This document shows, piece after piece, positions 36,801 through 47,404 of a DNA stretch of 64,000 bases (within the stretch, counting starts at the first letter, position 1; each line of letters starts with the position of its first letter). The notes under the pieces were generated by a model. It had not been told where the DNA came from. It searched no databases and worked only from the letters and a program-made list of their open reading frames with translations. The DNA comes from Owenia fusiformis (lineage: Eukaryota > Annelida > Polychaeta > Sabellida > Oweniidae), in NCBI GenBank assembly GCA_903813345.2, contig CAIIXF020000012.1, positions 25,868,184 to 25,932,183 on the forward strand. Reading direction: 5' to 3'. The position numbers and the translations under genes are program-made.

Positions 36801-39800
36801 TGTGTGTGTGGGGGGGGGGGGTTGTTCGTGAAAATGTTCGTTTATTTTGAGATCTCTTTGAAGCAAACTCGAGTGAAAGATTATTTAACCCAAATGTCTG
36901 CAACTTGAGCCTTTCGATTTTAGTAGTCCAATAGTACCTTTTGCAAGTTTTCTGCGCCTCCGTTATTTTCCTAGATTAATGACACTTTTTTGGCGGGTAA
37001 ATCAAAGTGATTTAGTGCAAAGGGGCAAAGTTATGATAGTCGGAAGTCGATGTTTATTAAAATGAAATTCATAAAATATTGATATTATCTTTATTATTGC
37101 TCTTTGTTTGATAGACAATCATGTTCTTTCCAATATGATTGATTTCATAAAAATCAAGCCATTATTGACTTTTTAATGGTAAAAACAGTGAATCGCTAAG
37201 TAATTGCGATTCTCGTTATTTCCACGAATTTGATAGCAAAACGATTTGCCTCAAAAATCACAAAATGAATACCTTTGAAACTTGTTTTCCATGCTCATGA
37301 ATGTTTATGCAAACCTTGGTACCAGAATTATGATGATACCCTCATCCAGATTTGGATGTCATTTTTTACTCTCCCCAAATTATTCAATTTCACTAATAAT
37401 CCTGTTGCTAGGTGGTTGTCAGCCAAAATCTAGGACAGATATTATATTGGAAAGTCGAGCATGCGTATTTTTTCTTACTAAATCACTGATTGGTAGCCTA
37501 TGTGTTACGTATCTTTAAAATTCACGGGGGTAAAGCAGACCCGATGATGCAATGAGCTTGCTCGGCGGTATCATGACTGTGTAACGGGGCTTAATGTATA
37601 AGTGAGCTCGGCGGTAGGTTCAAACAACGCGGATCCTCAAAGCATGTGCTCATGGTATCATCGTGACTTAACACCCATGAATATGAATGCTTTAAAAACA
37701 TGTTGAACTTGAAATTGTTGATTATTCAATTTCGCGTTACATTGATTTCGAAAGGTTTTCGCGATCCATTACTTGCTATATTTGAAAGTTCATTTATCAA
37801 GTTTTAGTAAAGCTATGACCTTGATTTTGGTTTTATTTGAAAGATAATATAGATGATTTGGAACAAAAAATCCTTTCGAAAGAAAATTGCCAATTTATCA
37901 CAAAATGTCAAAAATGTACACCCCTACTCGATTTGACATTGTTGACCAACTTTTTAAGTGTCATATCATAAGTAAATGGGGATGACAAATTTCGCTTTTT
38001 TCAGTATCAGAAGTACTGTGAGTTTTATTTACAGATCTCTCAAATTATATGTCCATGCTTTGTCAAAACATTGGGCCATATGCAGATTCATGAATTATAT
38101 AGTATATATAATATAGTGTTCCTTAGGATTTGATACTCTGTGGAGTAGCCGATTTCTAGTCATACAATCACAACTTATGCATTACAATGGTAGGTGCCAT
38201 GAAATGGTATGATGGTTATGATTATATAATATATTTATGCTTTAACAAACCCTGGTAGTTCTTCCTGTGTGCCAAGTCTTGCTCTGTCCGGCCCGTGCAA
38301 ACTGTCAAATTCACTTGATGCAGTCAACGCAGAGTCTAGAACACCATTTGGCCCAGAAACCAAAAATTCACCAATGCACTCCACTAAAACGTTTGATTTA
38401 AACATTGTGGTTCAATGAATACATATAATTGGTCAGTATCAAGCAAATTAGAGGCTGACGGTAATTCCGGTTATACGGTTTCGGTACGGAATTGAGCATT
38501 TACCGGTATTGAAATTATTAACCGGTTAACCGAGGATAATCCCCGGGGAAATAAAAGACACGTCGTTTTTTAATTATTTCGTTTAATTTCCATTTTCACG
38601 ATGCAAACATTCACATAGACATTTAGATGTCCATGTTTGGCAGTTCAGGTGTGATGTCCATGTTTGGCAGTTCGGGTGTAGTAGCTTCATGCTCAGGCTC
38701 AGATTTTGTAGTTATGTTTTGCAGTTCCGGCGCGCGGTGTAGTGTCAACGTCAGATCCAGAAACTGAATTATGTTTGTAATAGTCATTTACGAACAACAA
38801 GGCATTGACAACCTCAGGTTGAAGTCGTGCCCGTTTGGAAGTGATGGTGTTGCCAGCTGCACTGAATTGGCGTTCACTTGACACGGATGACGCAGGAATA
38901 GCATGATATCTATTTTACCTACCCCACCCCATGTATACTGTACGTCGCTTGCTATTGATACAGTTGAGAAATGGTTTGAAATGTGTAATACATTTAATTC
39001 AAAACTAAAAATACATCTCGATTTGTTAGATAGTTACACACTATTTCGTGAAGTTCATCAGTATGGGTTCAAAGCGGTCTTGCACCATGTATGCATATAG
39101 ACTTGAAAAGCTACGGAGAGAGTTAGGAACAAAGTGGGGGTGGCAGCGCATTGGCATTTTATCTTACATATTTTTACCGGTATTTCGGTAACGGTACGGT
39201 TATTAGCATGACGGTTACCGGTACTGGTTTTCAGTACCGTTGCGACCTCTAAAGCAAATGTTACGGCCGTCACATTCCAAATCAAGATGGCGGACGGAAA
39301 GTGTCGATTTCGATATTTTTAGTTTTTTGCATCGAATCAATAGTTGACGTAATGCTTGATATTTGAACAAAATAAGACTTATATGAAATGGAAACTCTGG
39401 AGTATGATCATATGTGTTTTTATATATCGTGCGTGGGTGCCACAATTAACTAGAAATGATTAGGGACACTTCCCTTTTGCCATCTTAAATGCGATATTGG
39501 AGTCACACCTAATTTATGTCTGTCCATTTGTTAGTGACAATATGGGAAATTAAACATTAATGATACCTGGGGATACAGGTTGAAATGAAAATTATTTGCA
39601 TTTGATATAAAATGCTTGGATTCGTAGATGTTCAAATATATCTCATTTATGCAGATATACGAGTGTGTTTGGGTTTCAATCCACACAAAATTGAATCTTC
39701 GAATTCATATCTTTTACTTTTCATTATGGATTGGATTAATAGAAATTCCCTAAATGACAAATAAATCGACAGGCTCTAAATATTTAGTTTTTTCCCAGCT

Positions 39801-40278
39801 CTGGTTATATAGTAGCATCATAAATATTCTTATGAAATTGAAAAAAAGTTATTTCCTTTCCCGATTAATCATAGAATCAATTCATACATAGATAGGCAAG
39901 GTGTGTCCGAATCCAGCAAATCCTAGCATAGTATTTCCTATAACTGCAGTGCATTATATCACCAATCACTGTGTTCGATGTCGCCTTCCTTTTGAACAGT
40001 TATCAAGGTGACAACTTGACTCTCCAGATTGAAATTGATACTTTGCAAACTCGACCCTTGCAAAAAGTTTTATTAAAAATATATTATTTTAGTGATTTGA
40101 ATATTTTAGGTGATATCGTAGAAAATATTTTGCAATTTCTAAAAATAATTTGGTTTATTCTCCATATATAATACAAATAAAAACAGAACTTTAGAAAAAT
40201 AATACCTTGACAGCATTGCGGATTGATGTAAGGTAAAAGTACCAAGCCAGCAGCTAAACTCAGGAAAATGTACATCAT
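30730..40278 (-). CDS. secreted discoidin (F5/8 type C) domain protein, four exons
   Basis: I assembled this minus-strand gene from exons 40278-40206, 38383-38251, 36521-36320 and 30870-30730 (73, 133, 202 and 141 bases). All introns have GT-AG ends and the phases (1, 2, 0) match, giving 182 residues and a stop. Residues 1-22 form a signal peptide (MMYIFLSLAAGLVLLPYINP). The rest is one complete F5/8C domain: ALTASSEFDSLHGPDRARL, then QWIQVDFGSVKRVSGVVTQG, EYRVLYREN, TPVINMF and ARFVRINPTAW, ending in GC. Cys27 and Cys180 would form the domain-closing disulfide. Such domains bind glycans or lipids outside the cell; the ligand here is unknown. Introns are filled with transposons. Very likely a real, intact gene. 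Confidence 0.88.
31101..32088. mobile_element. mariner-like relic, copy 2, in discoidin intron 3
   Basis: Ends CAGGGTGTCTCAAAAAATGT and its complement GAGACACCC, with TA at 31099-31100 and 32089-32090. The inverted similarity extends over about 200 bp each side. On the minus strand near 31440 a degraded frame reads FLCGFLKE, like the transposase segment FLWGYLK. Same family as 14957-15865. Confidence 0.8.
32207..32926. mobile_element. foldback element with 120-bp arms
   Basis: Arms at 32207-32327 and 32807-32926 share TTTCTTTCAAGTGAAGT, AAAACAATATGTTTTC and GCAGTATGGCAAGTGATTT. The right arm abuts the next long inverted-repeat element directly at 32927. Confidence 0.8.
32927..34962. mobile_element. 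2.0-kb element with ~367-bp inverted arms
   Basis: Arms at 32927-33293 and 34594-34962 are near-identical inverted copies, beginning GTATACACGGTGTCG and including ATTCCGTATTA, CGGCGATACTGTATAGCAC and TTAGGGCCCCAACCTC. The middle has no recognisable transposase. A lone diverged arm of the same family lies at 41366-41660, and ATTCCGTATTAAC fragments recur near 34484 and 34515. Confidence 0.88.
35205..36208. mobile_element. 1.0-kb inverted-repeat element in discoidin intron 3
   Basis: Outer arms share GCCTAACCATCGACAACGTA, ACAGTGACAA and GTACGGTGTCACTA. An inner imperfect pair lies at about 35395-35510 and 36010-36125 (CAGTGCTCGA). No transposase. It ends about 110 bases from exon 3. Confidence 0.8.
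36320..36521 (-). CDS. discoidin gene exon 3 (core of F5/8C)
   Basis: Acceptor AAATCATAG, donor AATGAG|GTAGTA, phase 0. Encodes the QWIQVDFG signature and the YRVLYREN strand. Confidence 0.88.
36560..38250 (-). other. discoidin intron 2, repeat-derived
   Basis: It begins with a CTGTCTGTCAGTCAGTCCGT microsatellite-like stretch, related to one at 40430-40460, and holds a G run at 36812-36821. No other gene seen. Confidence 0.5.
38251..38383 (-). CDS. discoidin gene exon 2 (N-terminal half of F5/8C)
   Basis: Acceptor ACGTTTTAG, donor CCAGG|GTTTGT, phase 2. Encodes VECIGEFLVSGPNGVLDSAL and TASSEFDSLHGPDRARLGTQ, including the first domain cysteine. Confidence 0.85.
38449..39251 (-). mobile_element. 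hAT transposon remnant, 803 bp, with perfect 8-bp TSD
   Basis: The target duplication AAGCAAAT lies at 38441-38448 and 39252-39259, exactly abutting the ends TAGAGGCTGACGG and CGTTGCGACCTCTA. Minus-strand codons at about 38699-38910 read AIPASSVSSERQFSAAGNTI then TSKRARLQPEVVNALLFVND, the C-terminal dimerisation domain of hAT transposases. The rest of the transposase is missing. Flanking CCGGT/ACCGG-rich sequences sit inside both ends. Confidence 0.93.
39260..40205 (-). other. discoidin intron 1, remainder
   Basis: AT-rich sequence with no element or gene that I can support. Confidence 0.4.
40206..40278 (-). CDS. discoidin gene exon 1 (signal peptide)
   Basis: Starts at tandem ATG ATG (40278) and encodes the signal peptide to CCQ; donor CAAG|GTATTA, phase 1. 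A TATA-like stretch (TATAATAAAAAG) lies about 115 bases upstream on the same strand. Confidence 0.85.
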
Positions 40279-40419
40279 GCTTCTCTCTGATCTCTGGTCT
40301 TGTAGTTGTACTTGAGTCTCAGATTGTTCTGTGAGTGAAGTTTAAACCAACCAACATGTTTATTGATTTAACCCTCGCGTATATTGACTTTTTATTATAG
40401 TTATTTAGTTCGAGATGGA

Positions 40420-41060
40420 TATAGAGAACCTGACCGTCCGTCTGTTCATCCTTCTGTTCGTCTGTGCTGGCAGTAACTCAAATATGGGTCGACTGAATGA
40501 GTCAAAATTGTATAGGCTGATTCTTTAAGAAAATATCACTTTCGCTTGAAAACGAATTTCCAATGTGGGCACTAAATACAATATGGCCGCCATTTTTTCG
40601 TAAAGGATATAATCTTTGATAACTTAGAATCAAGTCAATGGATTTGGTTCAGATTTTATTTACTGATGCCCTAGGGACATAAACATAACACTCTGCTCAA
40701 GAAGAAATTTTCAAAATGGCTTCTGATTTTAAAATGGGCGCCATTTTTCATAAAAATGTGATATTTGATATCTCGAATACTTTTCAACGGATTGGCTCAA
40801 ATTTTATATGTCTACGCCCTTTGGACAAATTGCGCTGTTCAAGAATGAATTTTTAAGATGTGTATTTAAAATGGCCATTATTTTTCGTTCACAAATCGTT
40901 GACAGTTCAAATATTAGTCAATGGATTTGCTTCAAATCCTGTATATATGGTGTCCTGAGGGCATAAGCTGATGCCTTTGGGACATTTACATTTTCGAGAT
41001 ATTATTCAAAATTTTAAATTTCTCAATAGATGGCGAAAAACAAAAAAACTAATCCAAAGG
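40420..41060. repeat. degenerate tandem repeat, unit about 130 bp
   Basis: Around four units share AATGGATTTG(G/C)TTCA(A/G)AT, (C)CCTTTGGACA/CCTAGGGACATAAAC and AAAATGGC(C/G)GCCATTTTTC. A CCGTCCGTCTGTTC stretch opens the region. Confidence 0.6.
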
Positions 41061-41365
41061 TCAAAGTAAAGAGGGCGAAAGGACTTAGCAAAATGCAGTG
41101 ATTACTCCGTTATATGGATATCCGCCGTGATTTTTTATGTCTGGGCAATTTATAATTAATTTCAATAATTTATATCAATGCAGTAGGCCAACAAAAGGAG
41201 AAATATTACTACACTTGTAATGTCCGAGGCTAAGGCCTTGGGTGGCGAACAGGATAACGTTATAAAATATTTAGAAAATATAGACCAAATAGCAGGTGTT
41301 ATATCGACGAATAAATACCACTGGGCTAGGCACAAATGTTTTGTGTACCACGAACGACCGAAGGG

Positions 41366-41660
41366 AGTTATGACAACTTTTGTCATTTTTTACAATTTTG
41401 AGAATGTAAACAAAGGTGGTTGAAACCTTAAGACGTTTTCTTTCTTCTATCGCCAGAGGTGAATTTGTGTACATATTATGAAGTAGAATCATTTCCTTGA
41501 GCATGTGCTATATAGTATCGCCGTCCGTCCGAACTTGCTATGAAACACAATTCCCATTCCCGTAGGTCAAGGTCACCAATTTTCATAAAATTGTTTGTTT
41601 TATTCCGTATTAATGTTAACAAAACCACTTATAACGGAATAATGTTATCACCAGAGTGTA
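41366..41660. repeat. solo diverged arm of the 32927-34962 element family
   Basis: Shares TTATGACAACTTTTGTCATT, GAGCATGTGCTATATAGTAT and TTTTATTCCGTATTAATGTT with the right arm at 34670-34935, in the same orientation. The second arm is absent. Confidence 0.8.
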
Positions 41661-41742
41661 AAGGGATTGGTCAATGTGAAAAGCACGATATTAAAAATAT
41701 GAAAATGACCATGTTACATACTACTGAAATTAATTTCTATTA

Positions 41743-42184
41743 GGCCATAAGAAGTAGATTCTTTGTTTTGCGCCCCCTTGCTTGCACGATTTTGAGTAAA
41801 TCAGAAAAAAAAACACATCAAAATAGCAATCATAAGGGTCTGAAAGTTCCATCACATTTCGTTCAATCAGAATCAGACGAAATGGTGGATAATTTGATGG
41901 CGTCAAAATTGACTGTGTTATTGATTACTCTGACATACATTGTGCATTTTCTTATTTTTTACCCTCGAATAATAGCTATGTTTAAATATATTGTATAAAA
42001 TGTATAGATATGGGTTTGTAATCACTGCAAATTGGTATGTCATCACTTTTTATGCCCATAAAATGTATACATTTCTCAGCAAACAAGTTTGTGTTTTTTC
42101 TTGAGTTTGTGTTTGTTTTCCTTGTACCCTTGCATGATTTGGATTTTGCCAGGACGCAAAACAAAGAATCGACTTCTTATGGCC
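41743..42184. mobile_element. PIF/Harbinger-type MITE, copy 1
   Basis: Ends GGCCATAAGAAGTAGATTCT and its complement, flanked by TTA on both sides (41740-41742, 42185-42187). A 3-bp TTA/CTA target duplication with GGC-starting ends is typical of PIF/Harbinger elements. 442 bp and non-coding. Related to 50708-51133. Confidence 0.88.
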
Positions 42185-42299
42185 TTATGTTCAAAATGTT
42201 GATTGATTTGATAAAATATTTGTATAATCGGTGGGATTTGCTACTCGTCGAGTTGCTGTTTTTTCGAATTTATTGTATTCAATTATCATATCCAAATGA

Positions 42300-42312
42300 C
42301 CCCCCCCCCCCC
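42300..42312. repeat. poly-C tract
   Basis: A run of 13 C residues between AT-rich flanks. Confidence 0.9.
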
Positions 42313-42884
42313 TACGACTTAGCTTGAATATTACCTGCCACTATTCCATTCATATTTAAATGAATTGGCCATGAAATAGTAGGTTGATCCGGTAGCCGGC
42401 AGGCGTTAGTTGCATTCGCGAATACAAGGTCATGAGTGTCATAAAAAAGTTTCTGACATTAGAGTTGAAAATCAAAAAAAAAACACACAACGAACTTTGT
42501 CGAGTATAATATCTGCCATGAAAATTCATTTTTCTGTACCGTAGTATCTATCTATATAGGTACAGATAAAAGACCATGTTTGGTGCAAAAATCGAGGTGA
42601 TCGGGGGTATTATGGCTGAGTAAGGATGGTGGGAATTTTATTTCAGAAATTACATGGAAATCTCTCCATTTCTGTGTTTTCGTAGAATAAAAATATAAGC
42701 TGGTTCAATCTATTTACTTTCTTTAAAATAATTAATGGCCAGATAGAATAGTGAATACATTCAAACAAGCCATATTACAAGGTGATCAGACTTTTATTGG
42801 CTGAGATACAATGTTTTCAATATCATATTGTGGCGCACACTGTCAGTGGCCAACGTTTCGATTCAAATAATTTGAGTCAAAAAT

Positions 42885-43395
42885 GACTTAAGCCAGTAAA
42901 TGATTCTAAAGAGACCAATGAATGAGATTAGGAAAAGCCGATTGTTCACAAGCTGCGACATCCCTACCACAGTTAAATATCCCAATACTTTTTAATTAAT
43001 TTGCTTGTTTTAAATTGCAAATTGATATTAATGCTTTCTTTCAACAAAAGGCGATTTTATCTGATATGTTCAGCTATTCTGGAGGCTGAGACAAATCTGA
43101 GAAAATAGCTTAAGCCAGTAAATGATTCTAAAGAGATTAATAAATGAGATTAGGATAAGCCGATTGTTGACAAGCTGCGACATCCCTACCACAGTTAATT
43201 ATCCCAACACTTTTTAATTAATCTGCTTGTTTAAAATTGCTAAAATGCTTTCTTTCAACAAAAGGCGATTTCATCTGACATGTTAAGCTATTCTGGAGTC
43301 TGAAACAAATCTGAGAAAATAGTAAATGATTCTAAAGAGATTAATAAATGAGATTAGGATAAGCCGATTGTTAACATCCCTACCACTGTCAATTA
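42885..43395. repeat. tandem repeat, unit about 210 bp, 2.3 copies
   Basis: Copies at about 42891, 43109 and 43322 share GTAAATGATTCTAAAGAGA, TAAGCCGATTGTT and CATCCCTACCAC; the last is truncated. No coding frame is kept. Confidence 0.85.
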
Positions 43396-43499
43396 ATTTT
43401 ATCTCGATAGTGAATCATATATTTGAAATTCGTTCACATAGATAAATGGTTTACCTATAAGCTCGACTATTTTATTTAAGAAATATAGACCAGCAAAGA

Positions 43500-43760
43500 G
43501 CAGGGGAAATATTGTCGAATACACCCCGCAGGGCTAGGCACAACCGTTTTATGGGTTCGGAAGCCTTTGTGCCTATCCCTAAGGGGTGTATTCGACGATA
43601 TTACCACTGCTCTGAGGTCTATACTACATTCGAACATGAAAACTCACCAAAATGTTTCGAATATTCATTATGGTCCGCCATTACTACGACCCGCCGTTAT
43701 GACGTCACATATTACACGTGTTAGCAGGGGTATTCTTCGCGAATATACCCCGGGTGAAAT
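43500..43760. mobile_element. palindromic MITE-like element
   Basis: A hairpin (GTCGAATACACCCCGCAGGG against AAGGGGTGTATTCGAC) is followed by CCGTTATGACGTCACATAT and ends with CGAATATACCCC. It resembles the 23580-23640 and 41225-41350 segments. No coding potential. Confidence 0.65.
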
Positions 43761-43894
43761 GTTGACTTTGTTTACAGTTTTTAGAAGGTGTGAATACAGT
43801 CATGTTCGAATTCTTAATCAACATCTATCAATGCTACCTTTTAAGAATGTCATTTGTGCACCAGACTGATTTGTTTGAGCTCAAACACAATAGC

Positions 43895-43995
43895 CACATA
43901 TTTAGTCCCTCGCTTTTGTTACGTTGACGATCTTCATGATGTGACAATATTCAAGAAGATCGTCAACGTAACAAAAGTGAGGGACTAAATATGTG
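43895..43995. repeat. near-perfect 40-bp inverted repeat
   Basis: Arms 43895-43934 and 43956-43995 match at 39 of 40 positions (CACATATTTAGTCCCTCGCT and so on) around a 21-base loop. The transcript would fold into a long stable hairpin. Confidence 0.92.
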
Positions 43996-44544
43996 AATTT
44001 CGTCTTCGTTGATATAAAAAACATAGAACCGCCTGCATATTCTCAAACAAGACTATCTTCCTTAACTTCGAGCCAAATTATTGTCCATAACTTGACTCAT
44101 AAGTGAAGTGTAGAATCCGAGAAAAAAATCTTACGTCGGTCTGAAATGAAAGGGCACTTTATAAACTGTAATAAAATGACACGGTGTAAGACCATTTTTA
44201 ATATTTGTTTAGGCTGGACTATTTCTTTAACTCCGAGTTTTAATCCACGTACGACTGATTCAACATGCCTTTTTAGGTGGCGGTTGCTACATGTACGCAG
44301 GCCTAAGATTACCTTACATAAAAGTGTGTATTTTTAAATTAAAATCTTCCCAACACCATTCTGCTTCATATTCAGGCATGGGGGTTACAGACTTTGTTTT
44401 TTACTTATAGCTAGAAAACAATTTGATCCCCATGTTAGGGTATAGGCGAGTAAGGGATACGAAGGATGGATTATCTCAAAACCTAGGCCTGAATATGTGG
44501 GAGCCAATCCTCATTGAGTACTAAAATACCCTAGTATGTGCTGC

Positions 44545-44855
44545 CCAAATCACCCTGGCAACGTCCTGTAAAGACTGTAAAGCTGATTTTTTGGTGCCAA
44601 TTTAAAAAATCATTTGTAAAATAGTAAAGACGGTAGAAAAAAGGGACGCTCGATTTTTCTATGGCAAATTACCCTGGCAACGACCTACAATATACCGTAC
44701 ATGATATAGCTGATTGGGCACAATTTTCAAAAAAATCGTCGTAAAATCGGGGAGACCGTGGCAAAACTCTTGTTCTCTGGCAAATTACCCTGGCAACGAA
44801 CTTCATAGCTGAGTTGGCACCAATTTCAAAAAATCATTGTCGAATAGGTAAAATA
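44545..44855. repeat. tandem repeat, three ~120-bp units with ACCCTGGCAACG
   Basis: Each unit starts CAAAT(C/T)ACCCTGGCAACG and contains AGCTGA(T/G)T(T/G)GG(C/T)(A/G)C and AATTTTCAAAAAA(T)C. The CCTGGCAAC core resembles one half of an RFX X-box. Confidence 0.75.
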
Positions 44856-44953
44856 GAATAAATGAGTTAATATCAAATTAAATAATCATCATTTCATACT
44901 TGGAAACGATTAGGAGTAAAAACTTAAGTCGTAAATTGTGCAGACTTTTTGGT

Positions 44954-45286
44954 TTAATTCGTTGCCTCTAATGGTGCATCACGTATATTCGAGAAAATGG
45001 TGTTTAATATAACTTGTGCATGGGGTGTCCAATTTCGCCTCAAATTGTCTTGCCCCGAGATAAATACCAGCACATAAAATGAAATAGAGTTATCTCTCTC
45101 CGCATTTATTTGAGCAATGATGTTTTTAACATAACCAAGAGTAACAATATGCTTTCTGCGCTTATTGTGTAAAACATCCCCTACATCTCCGTCACTGTAC
45201 GTCTGAAATACAAACAGGCAACCTACTATTGGATTTTGAAAAACTTGAAATGCAAGATAAATTAGAATCAAAATCAGACCCTGCAT
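44954..45286 (-). CDS. unrecognised single-exon ORF with a hydrophobic N-terminus
   Basis: From the internal ATG the frame gives about 110 residues. It starts with a signal-peptide-like segment (MQGLILILIYLAFQVFQ), followed by CLFVFQTYSDGDVGDVLHNK and later IIAQINAERDNSISFYVLVF. The open frame extends upstream to 45385. I recognise no family. Codon use and soluble/hydrophobic alternation look plausible for a protein, but no partner exon, promoter or homologue could be shown. It may be a small secreted protein, a gene fragment or chance. Confidence 0.3.
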   Translation of the reverse strand: MQGLILILIYLAFQVFQNPIVGCLFVFQTYSDGDVGDVLHNKRRKHIVTLGYVKNIIAQINAERDNSISFYVLVFISGQDNLRRNWTPHAQVILNTIFSNIRDAPLEATN

Positions 45287-45589
45287 GGTGGGTGGGTAGG
45301 TGGAAATCCACCTAGGTATATTTGGCGGTAGATTAGCAAATCCTTCGAGGAACTCAAGTTGGAACACGTTGGAATATTTAATCATGTTTAAACTTTAAAC
45401 TAGAAAAATAGTCCTTCCAAAAAATTCTTGACACCCAGTAAGTCGTAGGGTCGAAGAGTTTTTAGTACATTCCTGTTCTTAAATAGTCCATAAACATGTT
45501 AAAGCTTACTTCTCTGACCTTTTTGGTTAGCTCTGAACAAATTATACATACATACTAGGTACACGTTGTAGCGTTTGATAAACATGTTA

Positions 45590-46289
45590 TTAGCACAATT
45601 TTTTAAATTTTTTATTTGATTCATACTCATTTTTTTCGTGATTGAGCCACCAACCCACTATTCAATGAGCAATAGCAAACTGAATCAAAACATGCTTTAA
45701 AAAAAATAACTGATAAAACTGCATTGTGAGTGGAATGAATGGTGTTTGTGAACAATTACATTTTACATTCAAATTCTTTTATTGAGATATAAGTCCCCCA
45801 AAATTTATAGACAAGATTTCAATAAAAACTAACTTATTGAAGTATCAAATGTATTCTAGTTGCGTTTTTCTATGAGTGTATATCGCATAATCAAGACAAC
45901 ATTTAAAAGTTAAACAATTTAAAAAGAAAAATTGACTCACTGTATTCGTAATATAGATAGTCTAAAGTACAAACTGAGGTATATATCACAGCAAAGACTC
46001 AAGGCTATCACAGCAAAGACTCAAGGCCACTCATCGAAAATAGAGTATCAATCTAGTATCGATCGAGTATCAAAATAGCGTTTCAATAACAGTTTTGCAA
46101 GGATTTCTCATCTCTTATTCAGAATATGTAGAACAGATTTCACTTATTAAAGTAAATACAAGAAAATAAATTTAAAGAAAGTACAAAACAAGAAGAAGTT
46201 TAAGAAAAACAAGAATATACATATCCTCACCCACAAAAGAGCAGTTAACCATGATTTTGCAACGTGAAGTGACACCTGGAAAGTCTAGG
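45590..46289 (+). promoter_or_regulatory. LRR-family promoter and first-exon block, copy A
   Basis: Similar in order to blocks at 52090-52706 and 62400-63801. Shared segments are CCACTATTNAA, GAGTGGAATGAATGGTGTTTG, GTTTTTCTAT(G/C)AGTGTATATCGCATAATCA and a TATA-like GTATATATCACAGCAAAGACTCAA. The short exon CAGTTAACCATG ... AGG|GTATGT follows. Confidence 0.6.
46251..46289 (+). CDS. orphan first coding exon, copy A
   Basis: Encodes MILQREVTPGKSR, then a GTATGT donor, phase 0. Same length and phase as the LRR gene exon 1 at 52668. No matching signal-peptide exon was found downstream before copy B, so this is probably the relic of a duplicated LRR gene. Confidence 0.5.
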
Positions 46290-46906
46290 GTATGTATTTC
46301 ACCCCGGAATAGCCTGACAACAGTAAAGTCAGATACCGTTGTCACAAATGGCGAACATAACCGTCGCTTCAACTCTTCAATCACTTGGTTCTCGTTTCAT
46401 GGGACGTTATTGTCGCTAATTCTGTGTATATTTTAAGATTGTGATAATGTATCATATGAAATCCCAATTTCGATTAAATTGGGTCGTGAATCGACACAAT
46501 ATAGCGTCTTCGATTTCGTCACTGACAACGGAATCTGAAGTTTAAATAATCTACCATATGCCGTTGTCTTTGTAAATTATCCATTGGCCGCCCCTTTAAA
46601 AAAAGACTAAAATTTATTCTGAAAGAATGAAAAAAGACATTGAGAATCGTTTTGTATTGTATTGTATTTTGTTTACCACCAATGAAGGTGAGCAATACCT
46701 CTTGGGTATATCCCGTATATCCACGGTCGTAATTTACGTAATTAACCTGAAGATAGACCCAGAAACCCCTCCTTGAAGGAGCCCTGTGTTCTTTTATGCG
46801 CACTTATACATAGACATACAAGTACACACCACAGCCTTTTGTACGAGTTGCGGACCACTCAGTCAAACACCCTGAAATACTTCACGCAAACAAGCGAATT
46901 TAGTCT

Positions 46907-46978
46907 TGCCTGAACCGGGGATCGAATCCGGGACCTATTGCGTAAGAGGTACATGCGCTACCGCTGAGCTACACAGGT
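46907..46978 (-). ncRNA. tRNA-Lys-like core of a SINE or tRNA pseudogene
   Basis: Read on the minus strand it aligns along its length with tRNA-Lys(CTT): TAGCTCAGCGG fits the A box, the loop reads CTCTTAC with CTT in the anticodon position, and ATTCGATCC follows as a slightly altered B box. Several stem positions do not pair (anticodon stem, the A opposite C in the T stem), so it is unlikely to be a working tRNA. Other repeat-like sequence surrounds it, which suggests a tRNA-derived SINE. Confidence 0.65.
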
Positions 46979-47404
46979 GGACAGGTTTTGCAGATTTAAT
47001 AAAAAATTGCAACAAGATTATCCAGTAAGAACTTCATTAGAAATTACAAAGGCCATATGTGGAGAATACAACTCCACTGTTCGCGAATTGGAAAAATCAG
47101 AAAATGACACAATGTTTGCAATCTAATCTTAACTGCCTTTCATTTGGATATAATGAAGCTATACTTCTGAAAGATCTCGAAATTAAAATCAATTTCCATT
47201 AAAAAATCTCGATCCCAGTATCCCACCTTATGCTGTCAGATCGCATCACAATCGCATGATGCGAGACTCGACAATAAGCTAGGAACATTTTGTCACCCCA
47301 TGTAGCAAATCATTTTTTTCACTGCTTGATAAATGGTGAATGACAATCACATTTAGTTCTAAAAGTATAAGAATAACAAAACCCTTTGAAAAGTCATGGC
47401 CTTG

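Noticed and set aside
46907-46978. Functional tRNA-Lys gene
   Set aside because: Anticodon stem mostly unpaired and acceptor mismatched; better explained as a SINE head or pseudogene.
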